A DNA stretch of 64,000 bases from Gymnorhina tibicen (taxonomy: Eukaryota; Chordata; Aves; Passeriformes; Artamidae), in contig VXAZ01005524.1 of assembly GCA_013399875.1 (NCBI GenBank), positions 124,001-188,000 on the forward strand, in the 5' to 3' direction. The position numbers and the translations under genes were made by a program. Below the pieces are notes generated by a model. It was not told the origin of the DNA. It made no database searches and saw nothing but the letters and a program-made list of their open reading frames with translations. Shown one piece after another: positions 1 to 12,450 of the stretch. Each line of letters begins with the position of its first letter. Positions within the stretch are counted from its first letter, which is position 1.

Positions 1-3000
1 TTATTGTATCTTTAGTTACAATGGTCCAGACACAGCAAATAGTTACCTCTATATCTTTAGCTTTTCATTGAATTATTAATTGGATTTGGGTCAAAAAGTC
101 TTAACCATCTCAGCCTAAACAATGTTTTAATTTTACCTTAATGTCTTTAAATATTTTTATGTCTATATGTATATAAATATATCTATCAATGGAGAGAAAT
201 ATAATTCTGTTTAAAATTAAATATCTTCATGTAAATTTCATAATTCAAATTTAAAAGATAATTTTAGCTCTTTTTAAAATTAAATATTAATATTCTATAT
301 GCCATCAAAAATGGTTATCGTTGAGAAAAGAGTATACATTATTTCTAGACATTGGGTAAGATAATTTTGAAGTTTCAAATACCTCTTGTTTCTGTATCAT
401 TTTGAAAGAACTAGAACTACTGAATTTTTGGAAGAAATCAGTATAATACTTTTAATCACTAAAAATCTCAAATTTAATTCTTTTACTTTTTACACGCAAT
501 TACTTAATCAAGAATTTGAACATGTTTTTCATAAAGGTGGCATGCTGCTCTTCAGTGAGACAATGGCTGTTACAAGACTTCCATGTAAGAAGAAAAGGCA
601 AAACGTATTTAAAACCTATGGCTGAGCATCTTTCTACATATAGTTCACTACGTTGATAGACTGATAGACAAGTACATTTTCAGAAGATGTGGTCTATTAT
701 GTTACCTGCTCCTACGATCATAATCTCTTAAGCAGTGGGTTACGTCTCTGTGCTTTTGTAGATGTATAGAGACATGCTCCAAGCAGTTTATGAAGCTGTG
801 GTCTTTTAGAATTCCTGAAATAATTGACAAGAGATAAAATATTCATTCTTTTTCCCCCCGCTATAAATCAACCAAATTGTACCTAGTGCTGGAGACACAA
901 AAGAAAAGTCTATCTAGATAGACTAGTGACCAGATGAGATAGAAAAGTGAGAAAGATAATCTTTAGTCAAGTTGCAACTTCCAGATATGCCTATGGTAGA
1001 ACATATGGAAAGTTATAGAAAACTAAGTATATTATAGAATAACATCTTTCGGACTAGAAGATGACAAAATCCTGAAAAGTGCTTCAATTCAACATATTTT
1101 ATATGCCAAAATTTAATGGGGTAAGCTTCATAAATTTATCAAATATTCAAAGAACTTAAGCACATTAATAATTTCATAGATGAAAACCCACAGAAAATAA
1201 TTAAATGAATGTAAGAAAATATGTCAGTATGTTCAAACTTGCATGCTTACATTTATGTCCCTGTATCCTTATTACGTATTTACCTAAGAATCTAGACCAG
1301 GAGAAAAATGAAATATTAAGCCCATAAAAGTATTCAGTTAAACTAAAAGGGCATCCAACATTAATCAGATATAACTTACACTGAATCCAAAAGGAGTGCC
1401 TTAATTACTCTAAAAGTCAAGCTATTTAACTACTGAAATATGATTAATTGGTTGGGTTTTGTTTTGGTTTGCTTTTTCTTTTTGACTTTCAGTCACTAAT
1501 AAGACATTCAGAATAAATTATTTTTTGACTTTATGTATTTCTCTCCATATTTTTGGTCTATTCACATATTCACAAGTTCTGCATACTTGTTTATTTGCTT
1601 TACAGACATGCTTATAATAACGCAGTCAGCCACCCCATCAATATAATTTAATTTTATTATACCAAAAGTTTCAGTATGTACATGACAGTTAAATTCATAG
1701 GAATTTGAATACTAGTAACACAATAGCATCTTTTTTATCATATGAAAGACTGTAAAATATGACTAGATAACTAATATTATCTGCACAAAGAGGTTCTATA
1801 AAGTTGAGTGCTATACTCCACATCTTAAGTGTTTGGGATTTTGAGACTATTTAAATGAACTCATTAATCATAAGGAAAGATCTTTTAGCAGCAGTATATT
1901 GTCTTAACAAGCGTAAGTGGTGCAATTGAAAAAGAAGTTCCAGTAATACTTAACACTTCTTTGTAAAACAGACTTCCATTGCATGTTTATTTTCTCATTA
2001 ATTTTGTTTAACTTCCGTCTTTTTCCAGTCTTTTTCATGTAACTACATTTTATTTGTTTCTGCATAAGGCCAAACACTTTAGTGTTCAGTCTATGCAGAG
2101 TCAAATGCAGAGGTAGATACATTAAAATAAAGTGATGGGTTGCACACACTGAAATATCACTTCCCTTCGATGACATTTTGATTTTCTTGAATCAGTAGAC
2201 CATAAAAGTTCATTTTGACATATACTAGCTCAAAATAAAATCTCCTCCAGCTCTGTAATCTTTGTTTTTTTTCAGCATTTAGGCTACCAAAAAGAAGAGC
2301 TCGTGCTCTCATTCTATTTTGAAGACAAAAAAGCAATTTTGTGCTGAACCACAGGAGGCATAGTGGGACCCAGGCATCAAATGTTATCGGACATACGTGA
2401 TTTGAATTCTTAGAGGGGGAGGTGGATCTGCAATATAGAAACGGGTCCTAAAAAATTGAAAATGGTAAAAAACTGCTTGAACTTTAGTACATAATCAGAA
2501 ATCCACTGAAGTTTGTGATATTCAGTGTCAGCAGGGGTAAAAAGCTTTGTTTTTCCAGCTTCAGAATGGTTGGTGGGAAGGAACAGTTATTGCTCCAAAA
2601 AGATGCAAAGATAGTGAGAGGAAGAGCTAAGTTGCTTAATTTAAGGTTGCCAAAGAGGACATGTTATCAGTGGCGTATGAAAGAATTGAGATAAATGGAA
2701 CCAGTGAATATTTGGAACATTTTTTTTATTTATATTTGTTTAATTAAAATAAAATGCAAATAAAACTTTTCTTTCTACAACTACTTTCCTGCAGTAAAAG
2801 TTGTAATGAAAGGTTGCAAAGTGAAGAACAACTCACAAGTAAAAACACACCAAGAAAGAAACTCCCTCAGTTATCAGCAAGAAATATTAATCTTTTCAAT
2901 TCTAAAAGAAACCAAGCATGTGTTTCAGTCAAATGGTATTGATGAATCAGGATTCAATTATTCATGCTGAAATTTGTGATGAGTTTTATCCTCAGCAAGG

Positions 3001-5280
3001 AAGTCAAAGGAAATTTTGAACAGCTAAGACTTCAGGATTTAGCCTGCAATAATCCATGCTTCCATTTATTAGCCAAAATGAGCCTGACGCAAATCCAGCA
3101 GTTTACAGAACTTCATTAACAGAATTGGGCCCTGGTAATTATGGAATACCCTAACATTCCAGCTTGTAAAATAAATTCATACTACTGTCACTGAAGTTTT
3201 CTGTTGCAGGTATTGAGGTAAAAAAAGTTACAAAGTCAAGGTTTGTAAATTTCAAATTACATCAGATTTCTGTAGTTATTCCTTAAGGGTATTTAATAAC
3301 TCAAATTTTGCTCATTCCAGAAACTGGAGAGCAAAATTAGTAAATGGCGACTACAGAAAGAGTTGGTAGGATTAATTTTCTTAAGCAGATGCCCAGTTTT
3401 TAAAGGCTTAAAAGCTGTCTAAAAACCAATGGAAAATATACCAAATTCTTGCTTAATTCTGTGTTTAAAACAGTTTTACCATTCTGAGATTATGGAATGG
3501 GTTTTTTTGCAAGAATAGTATTGTGAATCTGCAGCTTCCACAACTTTTAATACTATGAAGCATGAAAGTAGTGATTTACCTTTATAATGTGGTGGGCAAC
3601 TTTAGGTTTTATAAGTTGTTTCCAAAGTCTCTTCAGAATGACAACATGAGCACAAGTATGTAGCATTTTACTGAATCACATTGTCCAGTTTTGCTTCTTA
3701 TCAAAGAGCGGAAAACAGAAAAGGAATATGTAAAAAGAATAACTGGTAAAATTAGAAAAGTATCAGAAACTACAGCTAACATCTAAGTTCTTGTGCTGGC
3801 TCATCCAGCACGGTCATGTGCTCGTTGGGAATGTATAAGGTGAGTTTGATTGCTATTTTTTTTTCTCCAAATATCCATAATAGAATTCCATTTCAAAGAT
3901 CTGTCAAGTTCCTTTTCCTTGGCCAGGCTTCATAACTATGAAAACAATCTCCTGGAACTGTGTAATTCAGTTAAAGAGAACTCAACTGTGGGAGAGAAAG
4001 AACAAGAGCAAAGATACTGGGGCATAGTATGACGTAACTGAGAACACAGTCTCACATCTCGGAGACATCTGTACTGCATTGCAGTTTCAATTAACAAATA
4101 TCATCACTGCTGAAGGTGCGGATACCGGGTTGATCCAACAATGAAGCAAAGTGTCAGTTTTCCAGTCTTCAGTGGTATTTGGTTTGTTATTAGAATATAG
4201 ACTTCCAGCAATGTCTACATGTTTGCATTCACAATTGATAAATTCCCCCTAGATAAAAAATACTTTAAAATCACAAATTACAACATTATTTTTTAAAAAT
4301 AAATAAATACATACATACATTTTTTCAAATTGAACAAGTGGTTACACTGATTTTTGCATTGCAACATCGCTCTTAATTTGCCACCTCCAATATTTACAAC
4401 ACCTTTAACTCATCCCTTAGAACGCAACATTTCCTCAAAATGTACGTCTTTCTGTGCACGGTGGGGAGGAGGACCATCATAAAATTTGTGATCCAATGCA
4501 GCTGTTAAATTACACCAAGGTTCAGACTGCTTTTCCTTGGCACTGTCTCATCTTAAAGAAGAATCAGTGCTTTAGCATTCTAAAGAGATATCAAGAAGTA
4601 AGAGTATCAGGACAAAAAATAACACTGAACAGGTATACGTTCGGCTTATGCCATGTATGATTCATTAAGGTAAATACTGTAAAGTGCAGCAGACAAGTAA
4701 CAGAGAAGAGAGCATCCTTTCCTAATCCTGTAATTTCACTCCAGATCTTTTACAGTTCTGAAATTTTCCAGACTACCCTGATTTACATCCTAATGATAAA
4801 CCTATTATTTTGCTGGGCTAGTAGCAAAAGAACCAAAATAAGGTGGATATTCAGATTTATACATTGAAAGGAAGGTGGTTTTGATACTGCAAATGAGAAT
4901 CTTCCCATCTAGTTTAAACTATCAAAACCACAGGAATTTAACCTGATCTTGTCATATAAATGACTGTGGAAGAATCTGAAAAGCTTATTTATGACAGCTC
5001 ATCAAAATTCTTTTAGGACAAACAGAATTATCAGCTTAAAATGCAGCCCTGAGGACTAATTTAGGATGGACATTTCATTGCATCCAAATTTCAACAAAGC
5101 CTCAAAGGCAAGGCACAAGACCAAATATCATGTTCATTTTATGTGTACCAAAGAAGCATGCTTTATATGTGGAGCCAAGAACTAACTGATAATCTTGTAA
5201 AGCTACAGCAATTCAGTCACGATAGGTTAAATTAAGTCCAAATTATGCAACTATTAGAGCTTGTTCCAAAATAATAGAAT
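1..5280. other. AT-rich intergenic DNA, no gene seen
   Basis: I see no gene, RNA gene or recognised transposon here. The stretch is AT-rich, and its open frames are short (under about 100 codons), begin at arbitrary ATGs and show no family motif. The only structured piece is a small AAAT/ACAT-type run near 4300-4322. Old, unrecognisable repeats or conserved regulatory DNA could be present, but reading by eye cannot show them. Confidence 0.6.
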
Positions 5281-5299
5281 TGATATGCACACAAATTTC

Positions 5300-5350
5300 T
5301 TTCTTCTATGTTTCTTTTTCTCTCACTCTTTCTTTCTTTCTTTTCACTCT
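5300..5350. repeat. Pyrimidine-rich TTTC-type low-complexity tract
   Basis: An almost pure T/C run with several TTTC units. It makes the overlapping short open frame (5280-5573) look like a low-complexity artefact rather than a gene. Confidence 0.6.
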
Positions 5351-5704
5351 TGCACAGCTCTTATATATTCTAAGGTCAGTGATGCTAGACTTCTTTGATA
5401 AGAATGGGGTGGAGACTGCAGGAGGTCACCCCTGTCTTGAGGTCCTTGATGAAAAATTCAGAGCAGAGGTTGTTGTCTTGGATTCATTTAGAATATTTTC
5501 TGAGATTTTTAACACAAATAACTTGCTGGTTTTGAAAGAGGTTTTGTCAGGCTCCAAAAGCTGTACTGATTAATGAGCAGAGACTGATCATTTGGTTTCA
5601 AATAGATCTCAAATCTCCAGTATAACCTCATGCATGTATTTTCAAGGCCTCTGTCATCTCATGCTTGTTCTCTTGGGTCTTCTTGTTAAAATCTCATTTA
5701 TTTT

Positions 5705-5980
5705 CAATGCCCCTTAATCATCTTTGTTGTTCTCTGCTGGACCTGCTCCAGGAGCTCCATGCCTCTCCTGTACTGAACTGGGCACAGCACTCCAGATGTG
5801 GCCTCACCAGGGCTGAGTAGAGGGTCAGGATCACCTCCCTTGACTTGCTGACAATGTTCTTCCTAACGAACCCCAGGATACCACTGGCCTTCTTGGTCAT
5901 AAGTGCTCACTGCTGACTCATAGACTGCTTGTTATCCACCAGGATCCCCAGGTCCTTCTCTGCAGAGCTGCTTTCCAGGT
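5705..5980 (-). mobile_element. CR1 LINE fragment, part 1 (split by an LTR)
   Basis: Read on the minus strand this is the late part of a CR1 ORF2. The frame at 5718-5900 gives a stretch around KKASGILGF, then [18 protein letters not shown], which is typical of the region downstream of the CR1 reverse transcriptase. A homologous peptide occurs in the CR1 at 47556-47747. CR1 elements are non-LTR retrotransposons of birds and reptiles. The fragment lacks the usual CR1 3' tail and is interrupted at 5980 by a solo LTR. It resumes at 6593 in the same orientation. It is dead: both ends are missing and the frame is broken. Confidence 0.85.
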
Positions 5981-6592
5981 TGTCTTGGGGTGATTTTATG
6001 ATGTTGTATCTCATATCGCCTGCCCTATGCCCAGGCCTTTCTGTGCCTTTAAAACTGAGTGTGAGAGAAATAAAATAAAAAAGCCAGATGAAGTTTTCAA
6101 AGCAGTTTATGCTCCAAGGACACAGAGATAGCTTCTACAGTGGCAAGAGCAGAGGAAACACCCTTCCAGCTTTTCCCAGCTCTTGTCTCTTCTTCTCAGA
6201 ATAGAGAGACAGAGAGTTGAATTTTCTTTTCCCTGGGACTTTGAATTCTTCTTCTTTTCTTCTGCAGCTGTGCAACAACACCAAAACATCATCCAGGAGA
6301 ACTTTCCACTGAGGCCCGGAGATGGGCCCAAGCAGACCCAGCTCTGAACAGGAGGAGAGAGACCACACCCACAGAAGGACTTTAAAATCTTCCCAGGTTT
6401 CTTTCCACAGTGAGAGGTTTTGTTATTTAGCACTATTATTCTTTTCCTGTGTGTTTGTTAAATAAATAGTTTATTCCCTTTCACTTTCCCGCCGAGGAAA
6501 ATTCTTTCCTGAACCTGGTGGGGGAGGGGTGCTGTAACCCGCATTCTGAGAGGACGTTCAAATTCAGACGTTCCTCTGAATTTTTTCTCAAA
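5981..6592 (+). mobile_element. Solo LTR, family 1 copy A, inserted in CR1
   Basis: Starts TGTCTTGGGGTGA like copies B (22798-23451, minus) and C (32105-32761, plus), and is alignable with them along its length. Shared blocks include CCTTTCTGTGCCTTTAAAAC, GACCACACCCACAGAAGGAC and GTGTGTTTGTTAAATAAATAG. The polyadenylation signal AATAAA is at 6461-6466. The 5-bp sequence CAGGT lies immediately before the element (5976-5980) and again at 6593-6597, and removing the LTR rejoins CR1 sequence, so this is a target-site duplication. The expected terminal CA is degenerate. No retroviral genes are present, so it is a recombined solo LTR. It is clearly more diverged from B and C than they are from each other, so it is the oldest of the three. 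Confidence 0.85.
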
Positions 6593-6965
6593 CAGGTCTA
6601 CCCCCAGCCTGTGCTGGTGCGTGGGGTTATTCTTCCCCAGGTGCAAATATAGAACCCTATATTTACCTTTGCTGAATTTCAGATGGTTCTTCTCTGCCCA
6701 TCTCTGCTGTCTGTCAAGGTTCTTCTGAAGGGTTGCACAGCCCTCTGGGGTATCTGCCATTCCTCACAACTTTGTGTCATCAGCAAACTTTCTGAGGAGG
6801 CATCTGTCCCTTCACCCAAGTCATTGATTCCTAAGTTAAAGAATACTGGGCCCAGTATTGAACCTTGGGGGACACCACTAATGACGACCCTCCAACTGAA
6901 CACTGTGTCACTGATTACAACCCTCTGGAATAACAATCCATTAGAAGATGCATGCATCTATGACT
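6593..6965 (-). mobile_element. CR1 LINE fragment, part 2
   Basis: Continuation of the CR1 at 5705-5980 beyond the LTR insertion. On the minus strand it encodes the CR1 reverse-transcriptase block with [15 protein letters not shown] and then a degraded IND-type motif where CR1 normally has a conserved aspartate pair. Downstream comes sequence matching the connection region. The 5' end near 6965 is a typical CR1 truncation point. Stops and frame changes show it is inactive. Confidence 0.85.
6679..6957 (-). pseudogene. CR1 reverse-transcriptase remnant
   Basis: A 92-codon open frame on the minus strand carries the motif [15 protein letters not shown], a recognised block of the CR1/LINE reverse-transcriptase domain. 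The intact domain would be several hundred residues long; only this block survives, the following acidic motif is altered, and the frame soon leaves the CR1 reading frame. It is a fossil inside the CR1 at 6593-6965, not a functional gene. Confidence 0.75.
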
Positions 6966-8133
6966 GATGAAATGCTTTGGTAAACGCTTGTTGAAGTAGT
7001 ATCCCTGGTTCATTTTCAAAATTGTTTTACAATTCAGGCAGTGATTACATTAGCAAATAGTGTGGTTTGATATAAGGAGAACTGCAGAGAAGAATATTAA
7101 AAACCTACCCTATACATTACATGCACTCACAACCATTTTCTTTGGAGTGCTGGTAATGTATTCTCAGTAATGGTAAAGTTCACAGATGCCCTACAAAGGT
7201 GCATTTCTCAGAATAGTTAAATTTTGAAGGAATCTGAAGTACATAGTAAGAAAACATTATGTAAGCCACAGCACAAGAAAGACACGCAGTTGGTGCCAGC
7301 TGGGAAATCTGCTTCAGAAGCGCACTCTAGAAAAAACTAAAAGAGTAATTTTGACCCACTCTGAAGTCTTGGGCAGATAAAATTACAATGATGTCATTGC
7401 TCGTATGATTTACATCTGGTTCATTTTCTTTTCCTGACACCTTCCCCCCCACTGTCCCCTATTTTTCATAAGTTATTTCCTATTTTGAGAGACCACTCTG
7501 TTACAACTAACCATGTTTGTCTCTACTGTCAAATAAAACTCACCATCCTTCACAAACTATCACGTAAGTTTTGAAAGCAGTCTCTTAGATAATTTTTCAT
7601 ATTCACCAGCCATTGTCCATTCATTTAATTTTAATTAATACAGTGAATTTTATTTACCTATTGCTGTCTTCATTTCTAGTCACAAGAGATTCCATACTTT
7701 AAAGAAATAAAATAAATAAACAAAAAATATACTATAGAACAACCAAAAATTCCAGAGATTTCTAATACGAAGCTCATTTAGAGACTACAGCAATTTATCT
7801 GAAATAATGTATATCAAATTACTATAATTTTAAAATCCATTCATGTATTATAATTGTGTTATGCCAACAGGATATTTTACTGTCAAAAAATTTAGACTAA
7901 TCTAACTCAATATAGGATGACTAAATGGAATCACATGATTCTGAAGTAATTAATAGCACATTTGCTATTGCTACAATAATGAACATCCTTGTGGCTTTGT
8001 CTCTTTGTACAATTATTCCTAGCAATTTCATTCTAATCCAAAGAAATTAATTTTACTAATGTCATTGTTCTACGTCATATATGTGAGGTAAACATTCAGT
8101 CTTTGTGGTTTATCCTTTTGTGGTTTGCCCCTA
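6966..8133. other. AT-rich intergenic DNA, no gene seen
   Basis: AT-rich sequence between two CR1 insertions. I see no coding region or recognisable repeat, only short homopolymer and AAAT-like runs (for example near 7700). Confidence 0.55.
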
Positions 8134-8509
8134 GAATCATAGAACCATAGAATGATAAAATCATTCTGGTTGAAAAAGACACTCAAGATCATCAAGTACA
8201 ACCATTAACCTAACACTGACATGTCTACCACTAAACCATGTCCCCAGGTGTCACATCTACACAATTTTTAAACACTTCCAGGGATGTTGACCCAACCACT
8301 TCCCTGGGAAGCCTGTTCCAATGCTTGACAGCCCTTTCTGTGAATAATCTTTTTTTAATATCTGATCTAAACCTTCCTTGGAACAACTTGAGACCATTTC
8401 GTCTCTGCTCCTTCCAGAACAAGAAAGATATTGATAAAGTGGGATAAGTCTTGGGTACGGCCACCAGATCAGTCAAGACTGAAGAACTTGCCCTTTGAAT
8501 AATGGGCAA
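8134..8509 (-). mobile_element. CR1 LINE 3' end
   Basis: The plus-strand start ATCATAGAACCATAGAATGA is the reverse complement of the avian CR1 3' terminus (ATTCTATG units), so the element runs on the minus strand and ends here. The minus frame 8231-8509 contains the C-terminal CR1 ORF2 peptide around [20 protein letters not shown] and RLPREVVGS, which is characteristic of CR1. Similarity fades beyond about 8450, the probable 5' truncation. It lies tail to tail with, and directly next to, a plus-strand CR1. Confidence 0.9.
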
Positions 8510-8517
8510 GGAACTGG

Positions 8518-8605
8518 GAATGATTTAGCCTGCAGAAGAGACAGTTCCAGGAGTCCCTTATAGAAGCTCCTTGTTACTTGCAGGGTGAAAAGCCTGAGGG
8601 TCACC
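8518..8605 (+). mobile_element. CR1 LINE, part 1 (split by ERVL LTR)
   Basis: Contains the CR1 segment starting TTTAGCCTGCAGAAGAGA, followed by a CTTATAGAAGCTCC-like stretch, which belongs to the 3' part of CR1 ORF2. It breaks off at the LTR beginning at 8606 and resumes at 9179. The first part is diverged, so its left end is approximate. Confidence 0.65.
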
Positions 8606-9178
8606 TGTGCTGTTTTTGGATGAGGTACAGTTAATTTTCTTCACAGTGGCTGGTATGGAGCTGTGTTTTGGATTTGTGCTATACACACTGGTGAAAATAG
8701 AGAGGTTTTTGTTATTGCTGAGAAGGGCTTACATAGAGCCAAGGTCTTTTCTGCTCTTTGTCAGGCAAGGATGTAGGAGTTGCATGGGGAGTTGGGAGGA
8801 GACACAGCCAGGACAAATGATTCAAACCAACCAAAGGGATATTCCTTATCATATGGCAGCACATTCAGTATATAAAGCTGCGGGAAAGAAGGAAAAAGGA
8901 GGGGACATTTGGAATGATAGTGTTTGTCTTACAAAAGTCACCTTTATGCATGATGGGGCCCTGATCTCCTGAATACCTGCTGCCCATGGACAGCAGTGAA
9001 TTAATTCCTTGTTTTGTTTCGCTTACATGCATATTTTGCTTTCCTTATTGGATTGTCTTTATCTCAGTCCATGAGTTTTTAGCTTTTACCCTTCTGATTC
9101 TCTCCCCAGTCTCAAGGGTGGGGAAGTCAGCATGTGACTGCATGGTACTTGGTTGCTGCCTGGGGTAAAACCATTGCA
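8606..9178 (+). mobile_element. Solo LTR, avian ERVL type, inserted in CR1
   Basis: Begins TGTGCTGTTTTTGGATGAGG and ends near GGTAAAACCATTGCA, the usual ends of an ERVL-type LTR widespread in birds. Internal landmarks that I recognise are ATTTTCTTCACAGTGGCTGG, AACCAAAGGGATATTCC, a TATA box at 8871-8876 and GTCTTTATCTCAGTCCATGA near the 3' end. Length 573 bp. No retroviral open frame is adjacent and CR1 sequence lies on both sides, so it is a solo LTR nested in CR1. I could not find a clear target-site duplication; the flanks have probably diverged. A related LTR lies on the minus strand at 52482-52905. Confidence 0.85.
8871..8876 (+). promoter_or_regulatory. TATA box of ERVL LTR
   Basis: TATAAA, preceded by AGT and followed by GCTG, sits in the middle of the LTR at the position expected for the U3/R boundary. 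By family knowledge it is the retroviral promoter. Whether it is active cannot be judged from sequence. Confidence 0.6.
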
Positions 9179-9431
9179 GTAGTGCAGGTGGAAGGGTGAA
9201 AAACAAAAGGTATAAACTGAGATGCGAGAGGTTCATTCGTGCTTGGGATAAGGAAAAAAACTTTTGTCAAGCCATGTGTATACTCCATCCTTGCAGGTTT
9301 CCAAGTACTTTATCAAGCTCTGAGCAACGTGGTCTTACTGAAAAGCTGACCCTAATTTGAGCAGGAGTTTGGATTAGATACACTTTAAATTCCTTCTAGA
9401 CTGAATTATTTATGTTCCCATGATTCTGTGA
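9179..9431 (+). mobile_element. CR1 LINE, part 2, 3' end
   Basis: Resumes the CR1 after the ERVL LTR with AACAAAAGGTATAAACTGAG, then CTCCATCCTTGCAGGTTTCC and AAGCTCTGAGCAACGTGGTC, all CR1 3'-end landmarks. It finishes near CCCATGATTCTGTGA, a decayed version of the terminal repeat unit. The internal part is shortened relative to better-preserved CR1 copies. Confidence 0.8.
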
Positions 9432-11849
9432 AAGCAGAACTTAACAACTGTAAGCATTTACAGACTTATATCAGTCTGTAACTAGAAAGTCTTGAATGTG
9501 TTGTGCAGCTAACTCACAAGAGAATAATGTAAGTAGGAGTGAGAAGGATGTAGGATGAAAGGCTGTAGCACCCTTTATACTGTTTCGATTTTTTATTCTA
9601 TTTAAAAGGCTTGGAGAGGGTGTACAGTGTCAGCAGAATTGTCTGGGATGTAAGGATTAAAAAAATTAGGCTGAACTTCCACTTCCGTCTTACAGCCATG
9701 AAAGTGAATAATTTTTTGCAGGAAGTATGGTTTGGCCAGTCTCAGCACCGTCAGAAATTCTGGAATGTCTTTTCCTCAGAGCCTGGAGAATAGGGATGGG
9801 TAGTCAAACAGTGATGTAGGGGAAGGAAAAATTATCTCATCAAAGATTGATTTGTCTTCTCCGAAAACATCTATATTCTACATTAAGCTGCAGAATGGTT
9901 TGTCCCAACACTATGATTTTTGGTTGTGGGGTCTATCTGCTTTTGCAAATAGACATTTAGGAGTCTGGTCTCTTCATGGAGCTCATGGTGCTGGTTAACA
10001 AGAACCAAGCTGTAAGTTTCATTTATGCAATTTGAGGAAACAAAAAGAATAGCACAGAAACTAGTGTGCATTGCCTGGAAACAGAAGTGTTCTTTAAAAT
10101 GATAGAGCATTCCTAAGCAAATATAAAGGTGGATGTCAAATAAATGTTAAAGTAAACAACACAGAATTAGGAATTGCTCTTCTTAACATTCTATATCTTC
10201 CACAAACTCCTAACTTTAAAAGATCAATAATATTTTTCTTAAATGCATCAACTTTGAGACCTTACACATTTTACTTGCCCTTTGTGAATGCTGTGCATAA
10301 TTTGATCCAGGAACACAGCTGTGTCCATACTATTGTTGACTTCCCAATGTTCATAGGTTGTCTCCTCTCCTTCTTGGTTCTTAGGGGTGTCATTCCTGGA
10401 GAAGCTAAAAGTTCAATGTCATACAAAAATGTGATCATAAACATGCGCAATCCAGGGAACAAGACTATTTATACAGTTTTTTATAGATTTATTCAAAATT
10501 AAATAGGTTATTTGCTCTGAGACAACTCAGTATGAGACTTGATAAGTATTCCCTTGATAAGTAATTTACTGTGAATCATTCAGTGACCTACATAATAAGC
10601 TTGTCTTCATACATAGCAGCTGATTTTCCTTTTCAGAATATATGTGCCAGTTTTCATTATTAACTACAAGAATCAGGATATGGTTAAAACTAAAGAAGAC
10701 ACTATAGCATTGTCTTCTGTGGAATTGGTTAAAAAAGTGTTCCTCAAGATGCTTTCTATGGAAAAAATACATTTTCTTCTAAGCCAAAAACATATTTGAT
10801 TATTTCCTCTTTTAGCTGAATTTCATTAAATTGCCTGTAATATTTTTAAGTCTTCTTAAATTATTTCTGAAACTCTATTGTTTAATACTTTTCACTCTCT
10901 TACTGAGATGCATGAAACAATATGAAAATATCAAATTTAATTTTAAAATAAGCCAAGAAGAGGTTTCAAAGTTTTTTGGGTTTATTTAAATATTAAATAT
11001 TTTTATAAATTATTATTTTGAATCTAAATTAGTAAAATTAAGTTTATTTTTTGAGAAGAAAAAAAATTACATGTTCAAGTTTGGAATAAAAGCATAATTA
11101 GCACTTGAAATTCCCTTTGAAACTATCATTCCAAAATCTTTTCAGATCTAATCTAATGGCTGTTAAGTGGGAGTCAAGAATTGCCATGTGATTAATTTAC
11201 ATCTGAGTATTACTCTTAGGCTCCTTTGTAATCAATTGTAAGAGTGCTATTTATTTGATCTATTTTATACATCTAATATAAAATGAAATTGACTTTTCTC
11301 TATTGACCATAATGGACATGTAGAGCAAATAACTTAGAGACAGAGGCTTTCACTTGGTCAAATTGAATTGTTGCTGCTTACTCACCAGATAATCCTGACA
11401 GAATTGCTTCATGTTTCCTTCAGCTAAGGTACAATTTTATCACTGCTTCATTATAATATTCTTATTAAAAGGTGTATTATATTTGGATGTAAAGGCAGTT
11501 AAACTACCTCATTCACTTAATGGAGAAGTTTCCAATCTTTTCAGAAATTTGAGGAGAGATGGAAAACATATTACACATCTAAAAGGTCACCAGGATCCTG
11601 AGTCATTAAATGCAGACATTGTCAAAGGGCAATGTGAGATTATTCTGAACATGATCTCACTGTGTTCATAGGTGTTTTAAGTCCATGAAATGAAGTTTTT
11701 GGCATTTAGCCGTAACTATGGATATGATTGCCTTTATGCATAGTGTTTTTCATTCATCTAGAATGGCATAAAATATTTACTTAATACTATGACACATAAA
11801 ATTCCTTTACCCAATGAGAGAAACATATTCCTCCTTAAGAGAGGAATAA
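9432..11849. other. AT-rich intergenic DNA, no gene seen
   Basis: No recognised element. Several frames of 60-86 codons (for example 9611-9793 and 10254-10502) lack motifs and look like chance. The part from about 10800 to 11100 is extremely AT-rich. Confidence 0.55.
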
Positions 11850-12450
11850 GGGGGCAAAAATCTGTGAGAATCAGCCCTACAGACCAAGTTAAGGAGGCAA
11901 AAGAGGTGCACCAGGTGCTGGAGCAGAGATTCCCATACAGACTGTGAATGAGACCCCATTGGAGCAGGTTCTTCCCTGTAGCCTGCGGAGATATATTTCC
12001 TACAGCACATAGATATGGTCTAAGGAACCATGGATGAAAAAGCCAAGCTGGAGGAGGCTCTTGACAAGAACTGCAGCTCATGGAGAGGTACCATGGTAAA
12101 GCAGAGGAAAGGCATAAAGAGGAAGGAGTGGCAGAGAGGAACTGTTATGAACTTACAGTAATCCCCATTTTCCATTTCCTGGTGCCACTTGGAAGGTTAG
12201 GAGAAGAGGTAGAGAAGTGGAAAATGAAGGAATGATGTTCAGACTGAGGAGCTGGGGGGAAGTTGTTTTAATTTTTTAGAATTTGTTTCTCATCATCCTA
12301 ATCCACTTTAATTGGCAGTAAATTATTATATCTTCTCCTAGTTGAGTCTGTTTTGTCTAGGGTAGAAACTGGGAACTGATCTTTACATCTTTTATCTTGA
12401 GCCATGAGCTTTTCTACCTGAATTTTTCCCTGGCACCCCATCAACATTTG
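11850..12450 (+). mobile_element. Old ERVL-type LTR
   Basis: Matches by eye the plus-strand 3' two-thirds of an avian ERVL LTR. Landmarks are a CTGGAGCAG-type repeat near 11918 and 11960, GGCAGAGAGGAACTGTTATG, ACAGTAATCCCCATTTTCC, an AGGTAGAGAAG block, TTGGCAGTAAATTATTATAT (the decayed AATAAA region) and AGTTGAGTCTGTTTTGTCTAG. Divergence is substantial and the ends are indistinct, with the 3' end near 12450. No neighbouring retroviral genes are visible. The short frames on the minus strand at 11758-12081 are antisense shadows of this element. Confidence 0.7.
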
